From NCBI GenBank assembly GCA_016926855.1, contig JAFGNT010000004.1:124001-188000 (forward strand): DNA of 64,000 nt, written 5' to 3'. This document shows, piece after piece, positions 8,831-18,785 of the stretch. Source of the DNA: Methanomicrobiaceae archaeon (GTDB taxonomy: Archaea > Halobacteriota > Methanomicrobia > Methanomicrobiales > Methanomicrobiaceae). The position numbers and the translations under genes were made by a program. Below the pieces are notes generated by a model, which was not told where the DNA came from, did no database searches, and was given only the letters and a program-made list of their open reading frames with translations. The stretch's first letter is position 1. Each line of letters begins with the position of its first letter.

Positions 8831-9207
8831 ATGTTTCACCTCGTCGGTGTGAAGAAGGGTGAATGATTGCACCGCTCCCGAGAACTGCCGTGCCGGACCC
8901 GATTGCCTCCTCTCCACAGTAACTATGCGGCCAGCTATCCACTATTTTTGGATATTGGCCGCACCCCGCTATTATATAATCAAGAATATATTTCTTCCGG
9001 CACTCGTGATGACGTCGGAAATCCTCCCCGGCGCCCTTATTCAGGCCCAGAACGTTTCCCTCCCGGGCGGTGCATACGGGATTCTATTTTTTTATTCCCG
9101 ATAAAGGGAATCGGGGTTTCAGGAAAAAAAGTCTCTGCCATACAGCTGCAGGGAAAAGGTTCAGTTTTGGTAAACGTTCATCGGAAACGCCTGCGATCTC
9201 CTACCGA
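8831..9207. other. Intergenic region with a palindromic AT element
   Basis: 377 bases with no gene I can support. The perfect palindrome ATTATATAAT lies at 8971-8980 and could be the TATA box for the minus-strand gene starting at 8830, implying a leader of more than 100 bases. Frames on the plus strand here show atypical codons and no start signals. Confidence 0.4.
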
Positions 9208-9516
9208 TCATTCCGATGACAGCAAGTCGAGCGCATCCTTTCCGCTCATCCCCGGACGGATCCCGAGAGACCGGGATGCCTCGTTTAAATCCTTCACCTC
9301 TGCTGCAAGGAGATCTGCAACCGATTCGATCAGCGGCCCGCGGGTTGGCCGGACACGGGCTGCCGGGTACCGGTATTTCCCGAGTGCTTCGATATCGAAC
9401 GCTCCGCAGCCGACCATACCGTGTGCGGCGATAACTAAAACGAGATTCACCGGGCCTGCAGGAATGACAATGCCCGTGCCGTCAGAATATTTCAGGGGAA
9501 CAGATTCCGTATGCAC
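9208..9516 (-). CDS. DUF1805 domain protein (YunC-like)
   Basis: 102 residues. The pattern IVIPAGPVNLVLVIAAHGMV (approximately 17-36) followed by CGAFDIEALGKYRYPAARV is typical of DUF1805, a small alpha/beta family shared by archaea and Bacillus (YunC). The function is not established. The start is GTG 9516 with GGTGAT four bases upstream. The C-terminus (GIRPGMSGKDALDLLSSE) completes the domain, so the gene is full length. It runs in the same direction as the ATC-hydrolase-like gene 377 bases downstream. Confidence 0.8.
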   Translation of the reverse strand: MHTESVPLKYSDGTGIVIPAGPVNLVLVIAAHGMVGCGAFDIEALGKYRYPAARVRPTRGPLIESVADLLAAEVKDLNEASRSLGIRPGMSGKDALDLLSSE

Positions 9517-9621
9517 ACAATCACCGGCAGACTATTACCCACGGGAGTGATTAGTCTTCCCGGTGATGGGAATCTTTCTGCATCCTGTCCGGAGGTTTTC
9601 GGGTCTGGGAAGGCATCCGCA

Positions 9622-10542
9622 TTAGCCGAGCCGGTACCGGACGGTCCACTGGATTTTCCGTAAAAATTCGCTGTGGCGGAAGATCCTGAGCAATCCGAGT
9701 TTCGGTTCGTCGGAGTCGAAGTACGACCAGTCATCCATCAACCGGATCCCCGGATTCCAGCCTTCCGGCTCTCTGCTGTCGCAGATCCCGAACCTGAAGT
9801 CGGCGTCCGGCCCGAGATGGAGTTCCCGCTGCATCTTGAACCGCATCATCGCGTGCATCGGCTCCCGCAGCCACAGCGAATTGAAGACTTCGCAGACGAT
9901 TTCCGACCCGGGGAATTCCTCCGCAAGCCTCACGAAGAGCGCCTTGACGTCACCGGCGTCAAGGTACATGAATACTCCCTCCGCGACAAACAGGAACGGG
10001 CCGTCATGCGCCTTTACACGGTCGAACCAGCCGTTATCAAAGACCGACGACGCGATGAAGCGGTACCTGTCGGTCTCATCGAAGAATTCCTTTTTGAGTG
10101 CGATTACCTCAGGGAGATCAAGGTCGTAGAAGATCACCTGCCCGTTATCGATCCTCAGGAACCGGGAATCAAGTCCGCAGCCGATGTTGACGACGACGCC
10201 TGCAGGCGATTTCGCGAGAAATTCCCGAACAAAGTCATCGTACCGTTTCGCACGGATGCTGATGTGCACCACCAGCCGGGGGTCGAGCGAGCGGCCGACG
10301 AGATCCCGGTGCAGGCGTTCGTCCGACCCGGCGAGCCGCCTGTCCAGCTCACGGACGATGAAAACGGCTTTCGGGTCGGAAAGAATCGGGTTCTCAGACA
10401 GCGTCTCCACTGCATGGCAGTACAGAGTGACGAGCGACGTGGCGGCAACGTCACCGAGGTCTTGTGTTGACACGTCCTCCTCCCTATGCGGTATCACTCT
10501 CCGGAATCGTCCCGTGAGGGATTGTATGGTTATCCTTTTCAC
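9622..10542 (-). CDS. Class I SAM-dependent methyltransferase, leucine carboxyl methyltransferase/TcmP family
   Basis: About 306 residues. The SAM motif I is VVNIGCGLDSRFLRI, followed by an acidic loop FYDLDLPEVIALKKEFF and FVAEGVFMYLDAGDVKALF, the typical signature of the PPM1/LCM family that also contains TcmP-like O-methyltransferases. It would use SAM to methylate a carboxyl or hydroxyl group on an unknown target. I chose the GTG at 10542 because AAGGAGG lies eight bases upstream; the frame also offers an ATG at 10587 with a weak signal. The gene is complete; it runs in the same direction as the DUF1805 gene with a gap of 105 bases. Confidence 0.87.
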   Translation of the reverse strand: MKRITIQSLTGRFRRVIPHREEDVSTQDLGDVAATSLVTLYCHAVETLSENPILSDPKAVFIVRELDRRLAGSDERLHRDLVGRSLDPRLVVHISIRAKRYDDFVREFLAKSPAGVVVNIGCGLDSRFLRIDNGQVIFYDLDLPEVIALKKEFFDETDRYRFIASSVFDNGWFDRVKAHDGPFLFVAEGVFMYLDAGDVKALFVRLAEEFPGSEIVCEVFNSLWLREPMHAMMRFKMQRELHLGPDADFRFGICDSREPEGWNPGIRLMDDWSYFDSDEPKLGLLRIFRHSEFLRKIQWTVRYRLG

Positions 10543-10806
10543 TCCTTTTCCCTCCTTTTCGTCCCGGAACGGATGATCCTGTTTCATATGTTGATTTCAG
10601 GATTGGGGCATGATCCGTATTATTACAATCCGTCTTCGGGTGTGATTGCGAAAGATGTGATATGAGAGCACACCGGAGCATTTCCTGAAACCCGATAGTT
10701 CCCGATTTCTTCACCCGCCGCTGACCGTGTCAGCGGTGCATACCGGTGAAAGATATCTTAATCCGTTCTGGTTTCCTAGGGTTCACCGTATCAGGTCGGT
10801 TGCAGA

Positions 10807-11674
10807 ATGGTTCTTCAGCTTATTCGTGATTGGGGCACGATGTATCTCCTCGACCTCCCGGCACACGTCCGGTCAGACGATCTCATCGCCATCCTGATCG
10901 CACTGCTGCTGCTCTACGGCTGTACCGCCCTGCTCTCGAAAGTTACCCCTCTCATCCTTGAGATCGTTAAAAAACTCGTCATTCTCGCGATAATCGTCAT
11001 CTCCGCGCACATTTTACTGCTGGATTTTTTCGGAAAATTCTCGCGGCCGGATGCACCCCGACGGTTGCCATTGTCGGTGCACTGGGCCTTATGATTGCCA
11101 TTATAGCGGTTTCAATTGCGCTGTATCGGGCAGCAATGGCCATAGTGGCTCAGCGCAAACAGGACAGGTCCGCAACGGAGACTCCACCCGGCCCTCCCGG
11201 CAAGGACACGGCAGAAACGCCGACCGTCCGACGTGGAGAGACGGCAGATATAGTGCATGCCACCGGTGCCGGGATGGCACAGGCATCGTCCCTTGTTTCC
11301 GCCGCATACAGGCTGCATTATCTCACCCGGGAAACTTCCCTCGGCAGGGTGATCCTGTACCTGGTGATTGCGGAGTTCGGGATTTTTTGTCCAGGACAAT
11401 CGCAGCAGCTTCCGCGGGTGCGGAGTTGTCATTTCATCTGATCTTTCTCCTTGCCGCTCTCGTCTTTACAGAATCAGGTATGCCGATTATCGTACCGGAA
11501 TCCGGCACCTGACCGTCGTTTGTATCCTCGGCTTTCTCGTATCACTCATACCCGGGCATTTCTGGGGGCATACCCGGTGAAACGCTGTTGTCGGTGAATT
11601 ATATCCGTTCGGAGGAGCTCGTCGCACTGATAACGGAGATGTCACTCAGCCTGTTCATGGGCAACAAGGAGTGA
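10807..11674 (+). pseudogene. Membrane protein gene broken by about four frameshifts
   Basis: Plausible membrane-protein sequence moves from frame to frame. From 10807 it reads DLIAILIALLLLYGCTALL and VKKLVILAIIVISAHILLLD. After about 11049 it continues with TPTVAIVGALGLMIAIIAVS and RVILYLVIAEFGIF. After the T6 run near 11381-11386 it reads LSRTIAAASAGAELSFHLIF. Near 11465-11515 it shifts to LTVVCILGFLVSLIPGHF, and near 11560-11576 to NYIRSEELVALITEMSLSLF, ending at TGA 11672-11674. Together this is one polytopic protein of about 285 residues. I do not know the family. Either the gene is dead or the sequence has indel errors. Confidence 0.6.
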
Positions 11675-11745
11675 TAGGGAGATTCCTGTACCCTCTCGCA
11701 GGGAATGTTGAGAAAGAGGAAAAATAAGTGACCGGCCCGGCTCCG

Positions 11746-12678
11746 TCAACGGGCCTGCTCGAAGATGGTGCGGACGATGGCGGTGAGCTCGTCCGGATAC
11801 TGGTACATGTGCCTGTGGCCCGCTCCCCTCACCTGCACCACCCAGGCGGAGGGAATCCGCTCGCCGATGAAGAAGGAGTTTTCCGGCGGACTGAGGATGT
11901 CATGGTCCCCGACGACGAGGAGGGTGGGCCGCGTGACGGTACCGAGCCACGCAGAGATGCCAGCCCTCGCTCCCAACGCCGCTCCCTGCCGGCCGACATT
12001 CTCAGGGCTGCTGCTCTCGGTGACAGGGGGGAAGTACTCCCGCGGATCGGGATGCTCCGCCATCCGGTCTGCAGGGAAGAGGAGTGAGAGCAGGCGCATG
12101 CCCCGTTCACTCTCCGTCCCGGAGGTGTCGAGGAGCTTCTTTTGCACATCGGGATCCCGGAAAAAGCTCTCATTTCCTTTCGGATCGGCGGTTTAGAGCA
12201 CGATTTTCTCGACTTTTTCGGGACGGTCGTGGGCGAGCCCGAGTGCGATGTCGGCACCCATCGACCACCCGAGGACATGGGCTTTTTCGATACCGGGTGC
12301 ATCCATCAGGCCCGCGGTATCGTCTGCAAAGAGCGGGATGGTATATTCCTTCTCCGACGAGGTGGAGAGCCCCATCCCGCGATTATCGAAGACGATGACC
12401 CGGTAGAGGCGGGCAAGATCGGCGAGCACCCGGACATTCCACATGTCCAGCGTCCCCGCATAGCCCATAATGAGCACGAGCGGCGGGCCGTCGCCGAATT
12501 CCCGGTATGCGATTTCGATGTCGTCGACGGCAACCGTCTGCACGGTCACGTTCACGACACCGATCGGGCCCGGAGCGGTGACTGCCGGGCTCTGGGTGCC
12601 GGTACAGCCGCAGAGGAGGCTGGCTGCAGGGAGAAGCAGGATAATGGCGCCCTTCAGGAAAGGGGATGGTCGATGCAT
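11746..12678 (-). pseudogene. Lipoprotein alpha/beta hydrolase with an in-frame stop
   Basis: The frame is continuous from ATG 12678 to the stop at 11746 except for one TAA at codon 162 (12193-12195). The N-terminus has a lipoprotein signal (LLLPAASLLCGCTGTQS, lipobox Cys). The alpha/beta hydrolase core follows: YREFGDGPPLVLIMGYAG, the nucleophile elbow GWSMGAD, VVGDHDILSPPE with the acid, and GAGHRHMYQYP with the catalytic His. The stop sits after EKIVL where relatives commonly read VLYA, so a Tyr TAC to TAA change would explain it. The upstream piece keeps the Ser but loses the Asp and His. TAA is not the pyrrolysine codon, so simple recoding is unlikely. Confidence 0.75.
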
Positions 12679-12871
12679 CCGATTTTCTCTTTTTGTTATC
12701 GTGCACCGGAGGGATAAAATAGGTTCTCGAAGAAAGTACGCGGTTTTCCGGGATGAAGGTGTTTTCTCATCCATGTGTCATCAAAAGAGTGAATGAGAAT
12801 CTTTCCTTTAACGTTTGCATTTTTTGGAATCGATTGAATGCAGAAGAGATATGAACGTGGTGTGTATAGAA

Positions 12872-12956
12872 CGCCGAGAGGGAGATTTGAACTCCCGTGG
12901 TGCCAAGCACCAGAGGCTTTCGAGGCCCCCGCCTTCCCGGGCTAGACTATCTCGGC
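12872..12956 (-). tRNA. tRNA-Ser (anticodon CGA)
   Basis: 85 bases on the minus strand. The acceptor stem GCCGAGA pairs with TCTCGGC, with discriminator G at 12872. The T arm is GGGAG-TTCAAAT-CTCCC. The anticodon stem GGGGC/GCCTC closes the loop CTCGAAA, giving anticodon CGA at 12920-12922. A long variable arm (TGGTGCTTGGCACCA) confirms the serine type. No CCA is encoded and no intron is seen. It would read UCG codons. Confidence 0.96.
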
Positions 12957-13140
12957 ACGTGAAAAAGGTGCGGATTAATGTTGCCCTTCCGGTGGTATAA
13001 TAGTAACGAAGTGTCCACCGCCGTTTGTGGTCCCCGCATAATAAGAGCGGGCGAACAGGGTAAAATTTCGGACTGGTCAATAGTCATATTAACGATGGGG
13101 TCGTCACTTCCTCTCGTTAAGAAAGGGGGAAGGGAAAGCC

Positions 13141-14124
13141 ATGGTGAGGAAATTTATTACCCCGGTGGTGGTGGTGAGCAGGTGCATCGAATTCGATCCC
13201 TGCCGCTGGAACGGCGACATGATCACGAGCCATATCGTGGCCCGGTTGAAGGAGTTCGTCGACTTCATCCCGGTCTGCCCGGAGGTGGAGGTAGGACTCG
13301 GCGTGCCGCGGGATACCCTCCGCATTGTCCAGAGCGAAGGGGCAGAGCATTTGGTGCAGCCCGCAACCGGACGGGACATCTCGGACGAGATGGCCCGTTT
13401 TGCCGGGTCTTTTCTCGGCACGCTTTTTCATGTCGACGGGTTTATCCTCAAGAACAAGTCGCCATCCTGCGGGATGAAGGAGGTTCGTGTATATGCAGGA
13501 CCGGACAGGGGGGGCAGTATTGGCAAGACGGACGGTTTCTTTGCCCGTTCGGTGCTCGAAATGTTTCCCGGAATACCCGTCGAGGACGAAGGAAGGCTCC
13601 GGAACATGCGTATCCGGGATCATTTCCTCACGAGGCTCTACACCTTCTCGGAGTTCCGGACTGTGCGGGAGTCGGGGAGTACGGATGCCCTTATCAGGTT
13701 CCATTCGGAGAACAAACTCCTGCTCCTGGCCCATAACCAGAGACGGGAACAGGAGATGGGCAGAACGGTCGCAAACCACGACCGGATCGCACCCACTCTG
13801 CTGGTGAAGCGCTACGGAGAGCAGCTCGCCGGTGCCCTCGCAACGGCACCACGGTACACCGCGAATGTCAACGTGCTGCTCCATGCCAGCGGTTATTTCC
13901 GGGACCGGCTGACCCACGAGGAGAAGGCATTCTTCCTTGACGCCGTGGAGAAATACCGGGAAGGCAGGGTCTCCATCTGCGCACCGAAAAACATCCTCAA
14001 ATCATGGATCGTGCGGTTCGGCGAAGAACGCCTCGATCACCAGACGTTCTTCGCCCCGTACCCGGACCGGCTGATGGAGCTCGATCCTGCGGATCGGGAT
14101 CGCGGCCGGGATCTCTGGACCTGA
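13141..14124 (+). CDS. DUF523-DUF1722 protein (YbgA/TudS-like)
   Basis: 327 residues. The N-terminal DUF523 half (1-150) has the three conserved Cys positions of TudS-type 4Fe-4S desulfidases: VVVSRCIEFDPCRWNG, FIPVCPEVEVGLGVPR and LKNKSPSCGM. TudS removes sulfur from thiouracil; whether this archaeal fusion does so is inference. The C-terminal DUF1722 half (about 190-310, HSENKLLLLAHNQ) is of unknown role. ATG 13141 follows a purine-rich AAGGGGGAAGGGAAA. A small beta-grasp gene follows on the same strand after 168 bases, which hints at sulfur transfer. Confidence 0.88.
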   Translation: MVRKFITPVVVVSRCIEFDPCRWNGDMITSHIVARLKEFVDFIPVCPEVEVGLGVPRDTLRIVQSEGAEHLVQPATGRDISDEMARFAGSFLGTLFHVDGFILKNKSPSCGMKEVRVYAGPDRGGSIGKTDGFFARSVLEMFPGIPVEDEGRLRNMRIRDHFLTRLYTFSEFRTVRESGSTDALIRFHSENKLLLLAHNQRREQEMGRTVANHDRIAPTLLVKRYGEQLAGALATAPRYTANVNVLLHASGYFRDRLTHEEKAFFLDAVEKYREGRVSICAPKNILKSWIVRFGEERLDHQTFFAPYPDRLMELDPADRDRGRDLWT

Positions 14125-14292
14125 GGGCCGCCCTGCCAATCGTCCATGGCCCCATCATCAACGAACCCGACGGACAGCAGTCCTGACCGGAGGGATAGGA
14201 CTGTCCCGGCGCGGAGAAAAACGTGGATATAGTGCGGGGCACCTTTTCATAGACGGGAGCACAGCATCGATTCGGGAGACGGGTGAGGGTGT

Positions 14293-14571
14293 ATGAGAGA
14301 CGAGGGCAACAGGACGGGTTTCGGGACAGGGTCGGAAGGAGATGACGACTGCGGCGGGCATCCCCCGGCCCTCTGCAGGATGACCGTTCTCCCCGGCGGT
14401 GACATAATCGAGTGGGCGGTCCGGCCCGGCGATACCTATGAGAGAGCCCTGCTCGCACACTGCATCGTTCCCGACACGGTGCTCATCTTTTTTAAGGGAA
14501 CGAGCCTCCCGGAAGACAAGCCGATAACGGAAACGGACGTCGAAATCGTGCTCACCTGTTCCCGCGGGTGA
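14293..14571 (+). CDS. Small beta-grasp (MoaD/ThiS/SAMP-like) protein
   Basis: 92 residues. After a Gly/Asp-rich, probably unstructured N-terminus, residues 29-92 match the archaeal ubiquitin-like sulfur-carrier pattern: RMTVLPGGDIIEWAVRPGDT, then IVPDTVLIFFKGTSLPED and EIVLTCSRG. The PDTVLIFF-KG segment is typical of ThiS/SAMP proteins. The C-terminus is SRG rather than the double Gly used for adenylation and thiocarboxylate formation, so activity as a carrier is uncertain. ATG 14293 follows GGTGAGGGTGT. It lies directly after the TudS-like gene. Confidence 0.65.
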   Translation: MRDEGNRTGFGTGSEGDDDCGGHPPALCRMTVLPGGDIIEWAVRPGDTYERALLAHCIVPDTVLIFFKGTSLPEDKPITETDVEIVLTCSRG

Positions 14572-14676
14572 AATTCCGTTTTTCCGGGTGTGGTGGCATG
14601 TGAAAAACTGTAAAAACAGGAAAAATCCGGGTGCGGAGTCCCGGGGAAAAATGGGGGGTTGTATTGTTTTTTGTGA

Positions 14677-16266
14677 TCACATCGCCGCGGGGGCCCGCGA
14701 CTGGGTGATCATCATGTCGTCGACGCGGACGAGCATGGTTGCCGCCTCTGCGCCGCTCTGCACTGCCTGGCGCTTGACGCGGAGCGGTTCGATGACGCCT
14801 GCCTTGTACATATCAGTTACCTTGCCGGTGAACACGTCGATCCCGGCGTATTTCTTGCCGGCAGAGTGGGCCTTCTTGAGGTCGACGAGAACGTCGATCG
14901 GGTCAAGGCCGGAGTTCTCGGCAAGAGTCCGGGGAATTGCATCAAAAATTCTGCCGAATGCCTCGATCGCGAGCTGAGTCCTCCCGCCGACCGTCGACGC
15001 GTAGTCACGGATCTGCATCGAGAGTTCTGTGTCGATTGCACCGCCCCCGACGATGTACTTCCCGTCTTCGAGCGCGTCCTGCACAACACGCTGTGCATCG
15101 TAGACAGCGCGCTCGAGCTCGTCGATCAGCACCTGGCTTCCTCCCTTCAGGAGAATGCTCACGGTCTTCGGATTTACGCAGCCGGATACCTTCGTGATCT
15201 TGATATCCTTCATTTCCTCGATCATGCTGGCGGTGCCGAGGACGCCGTTATCGATGTCGTCGGGCTTGTTGACAATCGTGCCGCCGACAGCCTTTGCGAG
15301 CGCCTTCATATCCGCTTCGGGGACATCCTGGATTGCAAAGATGCCCTGCTTCGCGAGGTAATACTGGACGGCATCAGAGATACCCTTCTGGCAGAAGACT
15401 GCGTTGGCACCCGTTGCACGGATTTTATCGGCGAGGCCTTTCAGCGCCCCCTGCTCCTGCTCGGAGAATGCATGCATCTGCTCCGAGGAGGTGATCTTGA
15501 TCTTTGCCTTCACCTGTGTCTTGGAAATCTCAAGCGCCTGTGCAAGGAGGGCGATTTTTGCGTTCGCCACCTTTTTCGGCATTGCCTCATCGACACGGGT
15601 CTTGTCGATAATGAAGCCGGGGACAAGTTCCGCATCTTCGATGTTATCGCCGATCATCGTCTTGATGTTGATGTCGTCCTCATCGACAAGATACGTGCCG
15701 TCCGCTCTCTTCTCGGCAACAGTTATCACCGCGTTGACCACGATCTCGCTGATACTGTCACGGACGCCCTCGATGGACTTGCCGGTGACTGCTGTCCTCG
15801 CCACTTTGAGCAGCAGATCGCGGTCATCGCCCTTTGAAATAATTGCCTGTGCGTCAAGGATTGCAAGCGCTTTCTGCATACCGAGCTTGTAACCGTTTGC
15901 GATAACGGTCGGGTGAATTTTCATCTCGAGCAGGCGTTCCGCCTCCTCCATGAGTTCACCGACAAGGATGCAGGCGGTGGTTGTGCCGTCGCCGACTTCA
16001 TCGTCCTGCGTCTCTGCGACCTCAACGACCATCTTTGCGCCGGGATGGGATACAGAAAGTTCGTGCAGGATCGTCGCCCCGTCGTTCGTGATGACGACGT
16101 CTCCTGACGGTGCGACCAGCATCTTATCCATCCCCCGGGGGCCGAGCGTTGTTCTCACTGCGCTCGCAATGGCTTTTGCTGCCATGATGTTGGAACGCTG
16201 GGCCTCCTGCCCGCGGGTGCGCTCCACGTTATCGCGTAATATAATAATGGGCTGTTGTCCAACCAT
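14677..16266 (-). CDS. ths: Thermosome subunit (group II chaperonin)
   Basis: 529 residues, full length. Group II chaperonins form eight- or nine-fold double rings that fold proteins with ATP in the cytosol. The nucleotide-binding motifs are present: [41 protein letters not shown] and the C-terminal [18 protein letters not shown]. The C-terminus is SRAPAAM, without the GGM repeats many thermosomes carry. The start ATG 16266 is preceded by GGAGG (16274-16278) and a strong TATA box. It is transcribed alone; other subunits may be elsewhere. Confidence 0.98.
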   Translation of the reverse strand: MVGQQPIIILRDNVERTRGQEAQRSNIMAAKAIASAVRTTLGPRGMDKMLVAPSGDVVITNDGATILHELSVSHPGAKMVVEVAETQDDEVGDGTTTACILVGELMEEAERLLEMKIHPTVIANGYKLGMQKALAILDAQAIISKGDDRDLLLKVARTAVTGKSIEGVRDSISEIVVNAVITVAEKRADGTYLVDEDDINIKTMIGDNIEDAELVPGFIIDKTRVDEAMPKKVANAKIALLAQALEISKTQVKAKIKITSSEQMHAFSEQEQGALKGLADKIRATGANAVFCQKGISDAVQYYLAKQGIFAIQDVPEADMKALAKAVGGTIVNKPDDIDNGVLGTASMIEEMKDIKITKVSGCVNPKTVSILLKGGSQVLIDELERAVYDAQRVVQDALEDGKYIVGGGAIDTELSMQIRDYASTVGGRTQLAIEAFGRIFDAIPRTLAENSGLDPIDVLVDLKKAHSAGKKYAGIDVFTGKVTDMYKAGVIEPLRVKRQAVQSGAEAATMLVRVDDMMITQSRAPAAM

Positions 16267-16306
16267 AGAAAATCCTCCGTACTCTCATACAGATGGAATT
16301 AAACTT

Positions 16307-16314
16307 CTATATAA
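16307..16314 (-). promoter_or_regulatory. Thermosome promoter (TATA box)
   Basis: On the minus strand the element reads TTATATAG, with a predicted start of transcription near 16285 and a short leader holding the GGAGG ribosome-binding site. The divergent kinase gene at 16527 probably uses AAATATTTATTA near 16469-16480. Confidence 0.65.
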
Positions 16315-16526
16315 GCACTGTGATGCATCTCATCATAGAGCCGGATATACGCCCGTAATACTCCGGCAACCCCCGGTGCCTCCCACGGGGACGCGAGGGA
16401 GTGGAGTTCGGCTCCCGCACCGGGGTGTCCGTCGTGCCCCGCGGTTGAGCCGGCATGGCAGGGCCGATAGAAATATTTATTAGGGGTGAGGGTATCGAAT
16501 GATTCACAAGTCGGAGTTTTTTCGAT

Positions 16527-18785
16527 ATGATCCGTGTGCTTCTCCTGGAAGACGATCCTGTTTCTGCTGAAGTTCTGGTCCTATTTCTTGAAAAAACCGG
16601 CTCAATTCAGGTTGATACGGCGTTTTCTTCATTTGAGGCCCGCGAGCGGATTCAGGCAGTGCAGTACGATGCGGCCGTTCTCGACACGACCGTTCTCTCC
16701 GGTGATCTTATGCCGTTTATCCATGACGTACGGTCTCTTTCTTCTTCTATTGCACTCATTCTCCAGAGTGACTGGGGTGACGAACAGGCCGCACTCTCGG
16801 CATTGAACCTGGGGGCCGATTTCTGCCTGCCGAAGGGATGGGACTCCCACATCCGCTATATTAAGCTGCTCCACTTAATCCAGCAGGCAGTCCGGCAGCA
16901 TGCCTCCACGGAGGCGCTCAGGCGGAGCGAGGAGCGGCACCGGTCCTTCTTTGAAAATTTCAAGGGCATCGCATATGAAATGCAGACCGACGGGACCCTC
17001 GTTTTCCTCGAAGGAGCGGTACCACAGATCACCGGCTATTCGCAGGAGGATTTTCTTCAGGGGGTCGTCCGGCTCGACGACATCGTGAGTCCCGAGGACC
17101 ACGCCCTGCTCAGCCCGTCGGACGAGAAGGTTCGGGCATTTCCCTTTTATTCCACCGAGCGGGAATATCGTATCGTGCGGCGTAACGGGACGGTGGCCTG
17201 GGTACATGATCAGATCCAGAACATATCCGACGAGACCGGGACGCCTGTCTCCATTCAGGGTGTTATCTTTGATATCACGAAACGTAAAGAGGCGGAAGAA
17301 ATGGTCCGGCAGAACCAGGAACGGCTCCGGCGCCTCGCAAACAACGTTCACGACATTATTTTCCGGTATGAACTCACTCCTGCCCGGAGATTTACCTATA
17401 TGAGCCCGGCGGCGACGGTCATTACCGGCTATACACCCGAGGAATTCTATGCGGACCCGGATCTGGGAAAGGTTATTGTCCACCCCGACGATCAGGTGCT
17501 GTTCCGCTCGGTTTTCCAGGGCAAGATTCCCCTAACCCGGCCCGTGAATCTCCGGCGCATCAGGAAGAACGGGCGAATAATCTGGACAGAAGAGCTTGAT
17601 GTCCCGATTTATGACGAGGAAGGGAATCTTGTCGCCATAGAGGGCGTGGTCCGGGATATCACCGCCCGGAAACGATCCGAGGATCTGCACCGTGAGAATG
17701 AGGAACGTCTCAAGCTTGCCATAGAAGGGGCTGGCATCGGGATCTGGGACCGGAACATGGAAACGGGTGAAGAAGTGTTCAACCGGCAGTGGGCTGAGCA
17801 GCTCGGGTACAGCGAGGATGAATTCGCAGGTGAAAAGAATTTTCCCGAACAGCTCATCCATCCCGAGGATCGTGAACGGGTCCGGCAGACGACCGGGGAC
17901 TATCTTCTGGGAAAAACACCGTTTTTTTCCGTAGAGTACCGTGTCCGGTGTAAGGACGGGCGGTGGAAATGGGTACAGAGCCTTGGAAGGGCACAGTACC
18001 GAACCGGCCATAAACAGCCGTACCGCATGGCAGGCATCCTGATCGATATCACCGGGATGCACCAGGCACAGGCAGGCCTTGAAGAGGCGAATAAAAAACT
18101 CAATCTCCTCGCCAATATCACCCGCCACGACATCCTCAACAAACTGACGGGGATGTTCGGGTACCTCTACCTTATCGATGAAATTCTTCCGGATGACGAG
18201 CAGATGCGCCAGTATTTCCAGCGGATATGGGCACTTGCCGATACTATCCAGCGCCAGATATCCTTTACCCGTGATTACCAGGATATGGGGGTTAAAAGTC
18301 CGCTCTGGCAGAACGTGGCGGAGATTGTGCGCACGTCGGCGCTCTCCGTTCCGATGCTTGACATTAACCTCGAGATCACGACGGGAGGGCTGGAAATCTA
18401 CGCCGATCCGCTGCTCGAGAAGGTCTTTTTCAACCTTTTGGACAATGCCGTCCGGTACGGGGAGCATGTGACGGGGATTTATGTGAGCTGGGAGCGGCGC
18501 GATGACAGCGCTGTGATACTCTTTGAGGACAACGGAGTCGGTGTCCCGGAACCGGACAAACAGGCCATATTTGAAGAGGGTGTGGGCCGTAACACAGGAT
18601 TCGGCCTCTTTCTTGCCCGGGAGATCCTCGGTATAACGGGGATGACGATACGGGAAACCGGCACGGAAGGAAACGGGGCGTGTTTTGAGATTACCGTGCC
18701 CCCGGACGAGTTCAGGCTGGAAACCTCATACACGGAGGGGGATCAGTCCCCCTCAGGAAGGTCTAGTCAATCCGTGAAACTTTAA
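16527..18785 (+). CDS. Receiver-PAS-PAS-PAS hybrid histidine kinase
   Basis: 752 residues, cytoplasmic. An N-terminal receiver domain (1-125) has the acidic pocket LEDD, the phosphate-accepting Asp53 (AAVLDTTV) and the conserved Lys in CLPKG. Three PAS domains follow (about 140-255, 270-385, 390-515), each ending in a PAC-like DIT motif (for example [11 protein letters not shown]). The dimerisation region has a normal acceptor, His534 in TRHDILNKL, and the ATPase domain has [22 protein letters not shown] and [11 protein letters not shown]. It likely integrates phosphate input from another kinase with small-molecule or redox sensing. It overlaps the convergent gfcR gene by 23 bases. No separate output regulator is adjacent. 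Confidence 0.93.
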   Translation: MIRVLLLEDDPVSAEVLVLFLEKTGSIQVDTAFSSFEARERIQAVQYDAAVLDTTVLSGDLMPFIHDVRSLSSSIALILQSDWGDEQAALSALNLGADFCLPKGWDSHIRYIKLLHLIQQAVRQHASTEALRRSEERHRSFFENFKGIAYEMQTDGTLVFLEGAVPQITGYSQEDFLQGVVRLDDIVSPEDHALLSPSDEKVRAFPFYSTEREYRIVRRNGTVAWVHDQIQNISDETGTPVSIQGVIFDITKRKEAEEMVRQNQERLRRLANNVHDIIFRYELTPARRFTYMSPAATVITGYTPEEFYADPDLGKVIVHPDDQVLFRSVFQGKIPLTRPVNLRRIRKNGRIIWTEELDVPIYDEEGNLVAIEGVVRDITARKRSEDLHRENEERLKLAIEGAGIGIWDRNMETGEEVFNRQWAEQLGYSEDEFAGEKNFPEQLIHPEDRERVRQTTGDYLLGKTPFFSVEYRVRCKDGRWKWVQSLGRAQYRTGHKQPYRMAGILIDITGMHQAQAGLEEANKKLNLLANITRHDILNKLTGMFGYLYLIDEILPDDEQMRQYFQRIWALADTIQRQISFTRDYQDMGVKSPLWQNVAEIVRTSALSVPMLDINLEITTGGLEIYADPLLEKVFFNLLDNAVRYGEHVTGIYVSWERRDDSAVILFEDNGVGVPEPDKQAIFEEGVGRNTGFGLFLAREILGITGMTIRETGTEGNGACFEITVPPDEFRLETSYTEGDQSPSGRSSQSVKL

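Noticed and set aside
12193-12195. Pyrrolysine or selenocysteine recoding at the hydrolase stop
   Set aside because: The codon is TAA; pyrrolysine uses TAG and selenocysteine uses TGA, so neither applies.
14866-15837. Plus-strand frame of 323 residues opposite the thermosome
   Set aside because: It mirrors the thermosome codons on the other strand, as GC-rich genes often do; it has no start signal or family likeness.
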